From: a bacterium
Lineage (GTDB): Bacteria; Patescibacteria; Paceibacteria; UBA9973; UBA2103
Direction of reading: 5' to 3'
Assembly: GCA_021812925.1 (NCBI GenBank)
Contig: JAKAMK010000020.1
Location: 1-10,159, forward strand
Length of the DNA: 10,159 nt
Shown: positions 5,345 through 10,159 of the stretch, one piece after another
Layout of the letters: each line of letters begins with the position of its first letter
Numbering within the stretch: position 1 is the stretch's first letter
The notes under the pieces: generated by a model
The model's input: the letters and a program-made list of their open reading frames with translations, nothing else
Told to the model about the DNA's origin: nothing
Databases searched by the model: none
Position numbers and translations under genes: made by a program

Positions 5345-6883
5345 TTAGAGGTCCGTACCCGAGTAGGAGAGGCTGAGGCTCTTATTGCAGAGCGGGAAAT
5401 CGGGGACGATGTTGCCTGGGCCTATCTCGCCGAAGAGTGGCCAGTTCGAGAACGACGGATCGCTTATAGCGAGACGCTCGATGGTGCCGCCCTCGCCGAT
5501 ACGTACGAAATCCATGATGGTGCCGCGGAAACTTTCCGCCCAGCCGAGCGCTTCGCCCGCTTTTGCAGTAACTTTCACGACCGTCTCCCCTGCTGGAAGA
5601 TCCGCAAGCACCGCGCGGATGAGACGGAGCGATTCAGCGACTTCGCGCGTACGCACTCGGAAGCGCGCAGCGACGTCGCCTGCGCTCTCGGTGACGATCT
5701 GAGGCGCGAAATCTGCATATGCTGCATAGGGGTGGTCGAGGCGCGCGTCGAGCGCGACGCCCGAGGCACGCGCCGCGATTCCGCGCGCGCCGTAGGCGCG
5801 CGCGGCCTCCGCACTAAGCACTCCGGTAGTCTCGAAACGCTCCATGAGGCCGTCGCTTCCGAACGCGATGTCGAGAATCGCCTCGAGCTCACGCTCGCTC
5901 TTCGCAAGCTGCGCGAGGAGCTCTTCCGCTCCACGCACGCTCACATCGTGCGCGCCACCGAGTACGACCGCGCCACGGAGATACCGGTGGCCGACGAGCG
6001 TCTCGAACGTGCGGCGCAATTCCTCAAGCATGCGGAAACCCTGTGCGGCCATGAACGAGAAGCCGGTGCCGTTGCCGGCCATGTTGCCGATGTCGAAGAG
6101 GTGCGCACCCACGCGCTCGAGCTCGTTCCAGAAAACCCGGAGCCGCTTCGCGCGCTCGGTAATCTTCGTACCCGTCGCGCGCTCCACTGCTTCCGCGTAC
6201 GCGAGCGTGTGGCCCACGACCATGTCTCCCGACACGCGCTCTGCAAATGCGAACGCCTCCTCGGGCGTCTTCCCCTCGACGAGCTTCTCGACGCCCTTGT
6301 GCTTGAAAAAGAGTTTGCCTTCGAGCGTGAGGATGCGCTCGCCGCGCACATTGAAACGGAAATGCCCGGGTTCGATAATGCCAGCGTGTATAGGCCCGAC
6401 CGGAATCTCGTACACGCCCTGGCCGGCGACCGCGTGCATGGGGTACGGCTCGTTCGCGTGCGTGAGCTTCGTGTCCCACGCGAAGTCCTTGCGCAAGGGG
6501 TACATCTCGGCCGGGATATTCTCGTGATGCTCAAGACGACGCCAGTCAGGATGCCCTTCCGCTTTGACACCGAACTGATCAGACATGAGACGCTCGAACC
6601 AATGCGCCGCCATCACCGTGCGCGTGAGCGATGGGTACGACGGTGCATCGGCGGAGAGCACCGAGCGAAGCGTCAGGAACCCATCACCCGGGACCGAGAA
6701 GACTGCATGCACCGCGAAGCCCCCCGCAGCCTGCGTGCGCTCGTCGGTCGCATACATGAGCGCGAGTGGCGCGCCTAGGGCTACTGCACGCGTCGAAAGC
6801 GACGCGAGCTCGACTGCCGGCACCTCTATTGGCGCAGCCGCGTACGCGAGCCCGAGTTCATTGCAAAGCGTTTCGATAGTCAT
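5345..6883 (-). CDS. hyfG: Group 4 [NiFe]-hydrogenase/complex I-type large subunit (HyfG/HycE, NuoCD-like) lacking the Ni-binding cysteines (Ehr type)
   Basis: The 512-residue large subunit of a membrane-bound complex, on the cytoplasmic side. Residues 1-140 form a NuoC/30-kDa-like domain ending in AEMYPLRKDF. Residues 150-512 are the NuoD/HycE-like domain with IPVGPIHAGIIEPGHFRF (160-177), KLFFKHKGVEKL (190-201) and NELERVGAHLFDIGNMAGN (253-271). In true hydrogenases the L1 motif is RxCGxCxxxH and the L2 motif is CxxC near the end. Here L1 reads R216-V-S-G-D-M-V-V-G-H225 and L2 reads S506-Y-S-G-T-D511, so all four nickel ligands are replaced. The protein also stops right after L2, with no extension for a maturation endopeptidase. 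This matches energy-converting-hydrogenase-related (Ehr) subunits; H2 chemistry is therefore unlikely and the substrate is unknown. It starts 12 bases after the hyfF stop without a Shine-Dalgarno and is the last gene of the operon. The symbol marks homology to HyfG, not hydrogenase activity; ehrL might be more apt. Confidence 0.93.
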   Translation of the reverse strand: MTIETLCNELGLAYAAAPIEVPAVELASLSTRAVALGAPLALMYATDERTQAAGGFAVHAVFSVPGDGFLTLRSVLSADAPSYPSLTRTVMAAHWFERLMSDQFGVKAEGHPDWRRLEHHENIPAEMYPLRKDFAWDTKLTHANEPYPMHAVAGQGVYEIPVGPIHAGIIEPGHFRFNVRGERILTLEGKLFFKHKGVEKLVEGKTPEEAFAFAERVSGDMVVGHTLAYAEAVERATGTKITERAKRLRVFWNELERVGAHLFDIGNMAGNGTGFSFMAAQGFRMLEELRRTFETLVGHRYLRGAVVLGGAHDVSVRGAEELLAQLAKSERELEAILDIAFGSDGLMERFETTGVLSAEAARAYGARGIAARASGVALDARLDHPYAAYADFAPQIVTESAGDVAARFRVRTREVAESLRLIRAVLADLPAGETVVKVTAKAGEALGWAESFRGTIMDFVRIGEGGTIERLAISDPSFSNWPLFGEIGPGNIVPDFPLCNKSLSLSYSGTDL

Positions 6884-6895
6884 AGCAAAAAAGAA

Positions 6896-8371
6896 TTAGA
6901 GGATGGATGCCGCGACGTGCGCGATGACGGGGAATGCGGTGCCTGCGAAGAGCGCGGCGCCGAAGCAGACGATGAGGAGCGCGTGGAGCGCCATCGCCGC
7001 GTGGGCGCTGTTCCAGCGTTCAGGCTCGATCGCGTGCTCTACCGCGGCCGTCTCGCGCGCGAACAGGAACGGGAAGAATGCCTTCGCGAAGCCGATGAAG
7101 ACGAGCACGAGCGCGAAGAGCACCGGTACGACGAGGAGCGGATGGAGCGCAAGCGCGTTGCCCGCGAGCAGGAGTTCGCTCATGAATAAGGGCGAAGGCG
7201 GTACGGCAAGCAGCATGAGGAGGCCGATGAGGAAGAAGCCTGCGGTGTACGGAAGCGCTCGGACGACTCCGCGCACGCGGTCGAACTTCGTGCTCTTGAA
7301 AGAGAGCAGGATATTCCCCGCCCCGAAGAAGAGCATCGGCTTCGCGAGCGTATGGCCTATGAGGTGGATGAGCGCGATTATCGCGCCCGGTGCGCCGAGA
7401 CCGAGCGCGAATGTCGTGAGACCCATGTGCTCGATAGACGAGTACGCGAGGAGGCGCTTGTAGTCTGCCTGCACGAGGATGAAAAGCGCCGATACGAAAG
7501 TCGTGAGCGCGCCGAACGAGAGCAGGAGCGTCGCGGTGTAGGAGGAGCCGCCGAGCGAGAGGTCGGTGAGGCCCTTGAAGCGCAGGACGGCGAAGAGCGC
7601 GGTCGTGAGCAGGATGCCCGAGAGCATGCCGGAGATGGGCGACGGCGCGCTCGAGTGCGCGTCTGGGAGCCACGCGTGCATCGGCACGAGGCCGACCTTC
7701 GTACCGTAGCCGACCACGATGAACGCGAACGACAGGCGCATGAGCGCGCTCGGGAGCGTATGCGCCGCGGCGAGCAGGTTCGAAAAACTGAGTGCGGAGA
7801 TACCGGTAAGACCGCCTGCGGACGCAGCCGCGTAGGTAAGCACGACACCCATGAGTCCGAGCGCGATACCGGTCGAGCAGAGGATGAGGTACTTCCAGGC
7901 CGCCTCGAGCGCGCCCGGTCGCTGGTAGAACGCGACCAAGAGCGCGGTCGTGAGCGTCGTCGCCTCGAGCGCGACCCACATGAGCCCAAGGTTGTCGGAG
8001 ACGACGACCACGAGCATGGAGAGCACGAAGAGCGCGGCGAGCGAGCCGTAGTGCCGCGCCTGGGAAGGCGTCACGACGCCTTCATGCCCTTCTTCCGAGA
8101 GGTAGGACACGCTCGAGAGTGCCGCCGTCCATCCGACGAACGTGATGAGAAGGACAAGTAGCCCCGCAAGCGGGTCGAGGTACCAGAGACCGCCCGCGAC
8201 CATAGGCGCGCTCGTGAGCGCCGGAAGACCGACGAGAAGCCCGAGCAAAAACACGACCGAGCTGCCGAGAAACGAGAGCAGTGCGGCACCGCGCACCGTG
8301 CGCGCGTAAAACGGCACGAGGGCGGCGAGGAGGGCTGCACTGATGAGGTAGGTTGTGTACATGGAACTCAT
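6896..8371 (-). CDS. hyfF: HyfF-like antiporter subunit (NuoL/M/N family) of the Ehr/hydrogenase-4-like complex
   Basis: A polytopic membrane protein (491 residues, about 13-14 hydrophobic segments) homologous to Mrp-type cation/proton antiporters and complex I NuoM/NuoN; it is expected to move H+ or Na+ across the membrane. Hallmarks seen: E136 in MWVALEATTL (the TM5 glutamate), K225 in YGTKVGLVPMHAWLPDAH, the SPISGMLSGILLTTALF segment (244-260), K305 in QADYKRLLAYSSIEHMG, and H336/H340 with K344 in IHLIGHTLAKPMLFFGAGNIL. The ion-translocating charges are thus retained although the partner large subunit lost its Ni site. The length is close to HyfF (about 525). Two ATGs are possible, 8371 (used here) and 8362; the first is inside the left arm of the inverted-repeat element and the second begins one base outside it. 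An in-frame TTG at 8401 is rejected. There is no Shine-Dalgarno at any of them. Confidence 0.93.
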   Translation of the reverse strand: MSSMYTTYLISAALLAALVPFYARTVRGAALLSFLGSSVVFLLGLLVGLPALTSAPMVAGGLWYLDPLAGLLVLLITFVGWTAALSSVSYLSEEGHEGVVTPSQARHYGSLAALFVLSMLVVVVSDNLGLMWVALEATTLTTALLVAFYQRPGALEAAWKYLILCSTGIALGLMGVVLTYAAASAGGLTGISALSFSNLLAAAHTLPSALMRLSFAFIVVGYGTKVGLVPMHAWLPDAHSSAPSPISGMLSGILLTTALFAVLRFKGLTDLSLGGSSYTATLLLSFGALTTFVSALFILVQADYKRLLAYSSIEHMGLTTFALGLGAPGAIIALIHLIGHTLAKPMLFFGAGNILLSFKSTKFDRVRGVVRALPYTAGFFLIGLLMLLAVPPSPLFMSELLLAGNALALHPLLVVPVLFALVLVFIGFAKAFFPFLFARETAAVEHAIEPERWNSAHAAMALHALLIVCFGAALFAGTAFPVIAHVAASIL

Positions 8372-8382
8372 TTCGAAAATAA
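8363..8382 (+). repeat. Left 20-bp terminal inverted repeat
   Basis: Reads GGAACTCATTTCGAAAATAA on the + strand, the exact reverse complement of 8534-8553. It includes the 8-base palindrome TTTCGAAA. On the operon strand it contains the candidate hyfF start ATG at 8371. Confidence 0.95.
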
Positions 8383-8528
8383 TGGCGAGCGGAAACGGCA
8401 AAAACCCGTCGCGAGGGTCAATGAGGGCGTTTTGGCGTACTCGAAGTACGACAAGGCGGCCGAAGCAGGGCCGCAGCAGGGTTTTTGCCGTTTACGCTGC
8501 CAAGCATTTGGATGGTCGTGCATACTAG
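8382..8528 (+). CDS. Possible 48-residue basic small ORF inside the inverted-repeat element
   Basis: An ATG at 8382, on the last base of the left repeat, opens 48 codons ending in TAG five bases before the right repeat, antisense to the operon. The peptide is strongly basic (about a dozen Arg/Lys, for example SMRAFWRTRSTTRRPKQGR) with an aromatic-containing tail FAVYAAKHLDGRAY. It has no Shine-Dalgarno. Because the same bases form a nested inverted repeat and two hairpins, the open frame may be a by-product of GC-rich structured sequence. It is listed because it fits the element boundaries so closely. Confidence 0.2.
   Translation: MASGNGKNPSRGSMRAFWRTRSTTRRPKQGRSRVFAVYAAKHLDGRAY
8384..8501. 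repeat. Nested inner inverted repeat with two central hairpins
   Basis: AAACGGCAAAAACCC (8393-8407) is the exact reverse complement of 8479-8493. The pairing extends outward to 8384 and 8501 with one mismatch and one bulge. Within the 71-base interior lie a 6-bp stem with a CGA loop (8436-8450) and a 6-bp GC stem with a 7-base loop (8456-8474). Together with the outer repeats this predicts a long branched fold of either strand. Confidence 0.85.
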
Positions 8529-8533
8529 TGCGG

Positions 8534-8553
8534 TTATTTTCGAAATGAGTTCC
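8534..8553 (-). repeat. Right 20-bp terminal inverted repeat
   Basis: Reads TTATTTTCGAAATGAGTTCC on the + strand, perfectly complementary to the left arm at 8363-8382. It begins one base after the hyfE stop codon on the operon strand. Confidence 0.95.
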
Positions 8554-8554
8554 C

Positions 8555-9199
8555 TTAGCCGATGAGTTCGTTCAGGAATTCGGTCTCGAGAGACGCATGC
8601 TCGCGATGCGCACGACGCGCAAATGCGAGCACGAGCACGAAGAGTACCGAGAGGTCGAACAGGATGCCGAGCTCGACTAGGAGCGGCATGCCTCCCGTGA
8701 GCGCGAGCCCGAGCGTGAAGACGCCGTTCTCGACCACGAGGAAGCCTGCGGCGAGCCCGACCATGTCCTTGCGCGACACGAGCATGATGAACCCTATAAA
8801 GAGGAGCGCTATCGAGGACGCGAGCACGACATGGGAGACGCCCGAGAGCGCCACGGTGCGCGCGATGTAGCCTGCGAAGAAGATGGCGAGGAGCGAGGCA
8901 AAGGCGAGCGTCGTCGGGCGCAAAAATGACGCGAGACGCTCGCTCATGCCGTGTGCGCGCACGGTCTCGACGAGCCAACGCGGGATGAGGCCTCCCTTGA
9001 GCACGAGGATGACCGCCGCGACTGCGTACGCCGCGAGGTCGTGGTGCACCGCCGCGAAAAGCGCGACGGCGACAGCGAGCAGGACGCCCTGGAGCGAGTA
9101 GAGCGTGAAGAGCGTCTTCAGGCGCATGCGGCTCGCCATGAGGAAGGCGGTCACGGCCATCCCGGCAACGCACGTCTGCATGAGGAAAGTGAGTTCCAT
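8555..9199 (-). CDS. hyfE: HyfE-like membrane subunit (NuoK-related) of the Ehr/hydrogenase-4-like complex
   Basis: A 214-residue integral membrane protein, practically the same length as E. coli HyfE (216). About seven hydrophobic segments are visible; the C-terminal half carries the NuoK-like part. Conserved points: LYSLQGVLLAVAV (33-45), the cytoplasmic amphipathic stretch LKGGLIPRWLVETVR (67-81), the membrane glutamate E157 in VVENGVF, and E176 in PLLVELGILFDL. Buried glutamates of this kind are part of the proton path between the large subunit and the antiporter subunits in complex I and its relatives. The ATG at 9199 is chosen because the upstream in-frame extension to 9370 lies wholly inside hyfC and is not hydrophobic. 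It starts 11 bases after the hyfC stop, without a Shine-Dalgarno, and is followed by the inverted-repeat element. Confidence 0.92.
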   Translation of the reverse strand: MELTFLMQTCVAGMAVTAFLMASRMRLKTLFTLYSLQGVLLAVAVALFAAVHHDLAAYAVAAVILVLKGGLIPRWLVETVRAHGMSERLASFLRPTTLAFASLLAIFFAGYIARTVALSGVSHVVLASSIALLFIGFIMLVSRKDMVGLAAGFLVVENGVFTLGLALTGGMPLLVELGILFDLSVLFVLVLAFARRAHREHASLETEFLNELIG

Positions 9200-9210
9200 A
9201 AGCCGGTTAG

Positions 9211-10152
9211 TTATATGAAGATGCGCATGAGCACGAGCGCGAAGCCGACGAGCGCCACGATGAGCGCGAGCGAGAGGTACTCCTGCATGCGATAGAAGCG
9301 CATCTTCACGATGGTCGACTCGATGAGCGCCACGAGGAACGCGGCGAGCACGAAGCGCACGACGAACCACACGACCGTCGCAATAAGCGAGAACGCGCCC
9401 GCATGCACGAGCCCGAACGGCAAGACGAGCGCCATGAGGAAGAGGCCGAGCACGGTCAGTTTCACCGCCGAGGCGAACTCGAGGAGCGCGAGGTATGGCC
9501 CAGAGTACTCGAGCACCATCGCTTCGTGCACCATCGTGAGCTCAAGGTGCGTCGCCGGGTTGTCGACCGGATACCGCGCGTTCTCCGCGAGCGTGACGAG
9601 GAGTAGTGCGACGAGCGCGAGAATGAGCGGGAGCACGGTCACGTGCCACGAGCCGCTCGCGAGGTGGCCGACGATCGCGTCGAGGCTCCATACGCCCGAG
9701 GCCGCCGCGATGGTCGCGAGGCTCACATAGAGCGCCGGCTCGACCAAGGCAGCAATAGTCATCTCACGGGAGGCACCCATGTTGCCGAAGGTGCTCGCCG
9801 TATCCATGCCGCCCATGACGAGGAACGCGGAGCCGAGCGCCATGACGCCTCCCACGAGGAAGAGGTTCGAGAGCGCGTCGGGGATGACGCCGAACGCAAG
9901 CGAAGGGATAGCGAACGCGAGGAAGACCGCGGTCGCAGCGACCACGAACGGCACGAGTCGGAACACCCACGAGCTGTAGCGGGAGATGGTCATCTCCTTC
10001 TTGAACAACGAGAGGAGCGCGAAGTACGGCAGGAACGGAGACGCGCCCTTGCGATTCTGGAAACGCGCTTTCATGGTGCGCACGAGCCCGAGCATAAAGG
10101 GCGCGAGGAGGAGCGTAAGGACACCCTGAACGAGGAAAAGGGCCGTGTTCAT
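9211..10152 (-). CDS. hyfC: HyfC/HycD-like membrane subunit (NuoH homologue) of the Ehr/hydrogenase-4-like complex
   Basis: A 313-residue polytopic membrane protein at the junction between the peripheral redox arm and the ion-pumping arm, homologous to complex I NuoH and formate hydrogenlyase HycD. Diagnostic segments: the first transmembrane helix followed by VRTMKARFQNRKGASPFLP (24-42), LFKKEM (49-54), MDTASTFGNMGASREMT with LVEPALY (116-142), and DNPATHLELTMVHEAMVLEYSG (197-218), which in this family lines the quinone-like cavity and proton path with several Glu/His residues. About eight hydrophobic segments are present and the length is normal for the family. The ATG at 10152 is preceded by only 7 bases of window, so upstream genes (probably a HyfB/NuoL-like and a small subunit) cannot be seen. 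Confidence 0.94.
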   Translation of the reverse strand: MNTALFLVQGVLTLLLAPFMLGLVRTMKARFQNRKGASPFLPYFALLSLFKKEMTISRYSSWVFRLVPFVVAATAVFLAFAIPSLAFGVIPDALSNLFLVGGVMALGSAFLVMGGMDTASTFGNMGASREMTIAALVEPALYVSLATIAAASGVWSLDAIVGHLASGSWHVTVLPLILALVALLLVTLAENARYPVDNPATHLELTMVHEAMVLEYSGPYLALLEFASAVKLTVLGLFLMALVLPFGLVHAGAFSLIATVVWFVVRFVLAAFLVALIESTIVKMRFYRMQEYLSLALIVALVGFALVLMRIFI

Positions 10153-10159
10153 AGCGCGA

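Larger units (their letters stand above)
8363..8553. mobile_element. 191-bp inverted-repeat element (MITE-like or structured RNA) filling the hyfE-hyfF gap
   Basis: The element begins and ends with perfect 20-bp inverted repeats. One base separates it from the hyfE stop codon and none from the hyfF ATG at 8362, whereas the other two junctions in this operon are only 11 and 12 bases. Inside are a nested inverted repeat (8384-8407 with 8479-8501, including 15 perfect pairs), a hairpin CGTACT-CGA-AGTACG (8436-8450) and a hairpin GCGGCC-7-GGCCGC (8456-8474). No transposase is encoded and I see no target-site duplication. It could be a non-autonomous transposable element, or a conserved structured intercistronic RNA that controls the stoichiometry of HyfF. 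A single copy in the window cannot separate these. Confidence 0.55.

Noticed and set aside
5732..6778. Long + strand open frame (348 codons) opposite the large subunit
   Set aside because: Antisense to the conserved HyfG-like sequence, with a low-complexity charged translation; a shadow frame.
8418..9173. 251-codon - strand frame overlapping hyfE and the inverted-repeat element
   Set aside because: Arg/His/Ala-rich, out of frame with the clearly membrane-protein HyfE; the tail merely reads through the element.
9200..9370. N-terminal extension of HyfE starting at 9370
   Set aside because: The extra residues lie wholly inside hyfC and are Arg/His-rich; homology and length (214 against 216) fit the ATG at 9199.
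1..10159. CRISPR array, tRNA or rRNA genes, insertion sequence with transposase
   Set aside because: I saw no regularly spaced direct repeats, no tRNA-like cloverleaf, no rRNA-like sequence and no transposase frame.

Overview
This is a GC-rich, gene-dense bacterial window with TAA, TAG and TGA all used as stops. Gene content points tentatively to a Candidate Phyla Radiation (Patescibacteria, Parcubacteria-like) genome: a divergent HisRS whose motif 3 lacks the usual arginine, a one-polypeptide UvrD/RecB-type helicase-nuclease, a small DnaQ-fold exonuclease, an anchored DsbA-like protein, and almost no Shine-Dalgarno sequences. This assignment is an inference from family resemblance; no marker gene settles it.

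Left part, + strand (1-1709): a tightly packed run made of the 3' end of hisS, a small 3'-5' exonuclease whose ATG overlaps the hisS stop (TAATG), and a membrane-anchored thioredoxin-fold (DsbA/thiol oxidoreductase) protein 5 bases further on. It meets a convergent gene head-on: the last gene and the helicase share a CTAG in which both stop codons (TAG/TAG) are interlocked, so no terminator can sit between them.

Middle (1706-5344): a 934-residue SF1A helicase fused to a C-terminal PD-(D/E)XK nuclease on the - strand, then a 171-base divergent promoter region, then an unrecognised 194-residue soluble protein on the + strand. The latter has the only strong ribosome binding site in the window and a 5' end of lower GC. 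A hairpin lies between this gene and the convergent operon to its right.

Right part, - strand (5345-10152): the distal part of a membrane-bound, group 4 [NiFe]-hydrogenase/complex I-like operon, read HyfC(HycD/NuoH)-like, HyfE-like, HyfF(NuoM/N antiporter)-like, then HyfG(HycE/NuoCD)-like large subunit. The membrane subunits keep the hallmark charged residues of ion translocation. The large subunit has lost all four nickel-ligand cysteines and has no C-terminal maturation extension. This is the signature of the energy-converting-hydrogenase-related (Ehr) complexes: proton or sodium pumping machinery coupled to a non-hydrogenase redox module whose electron partners are unknown. The small (NuoB-like) and ferredoxin subunits are not in the window; the operon enters from the right edge and ends after the large subunit.

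The most unusual structure is a 191-bp element (8363-8553) that exactly fills the gap between hyfE and hyfF. It is bounded by perfect 20-bp terminal inverted repeats, contains a second nested inverted repeat and two hairpins, and carries a 48-codon open frame on the strand opposite the operon. It looks like a MITE-like insertion or a large structured RNA regulator, and the hyfF start codon lies in or directly beside one repeat arm.
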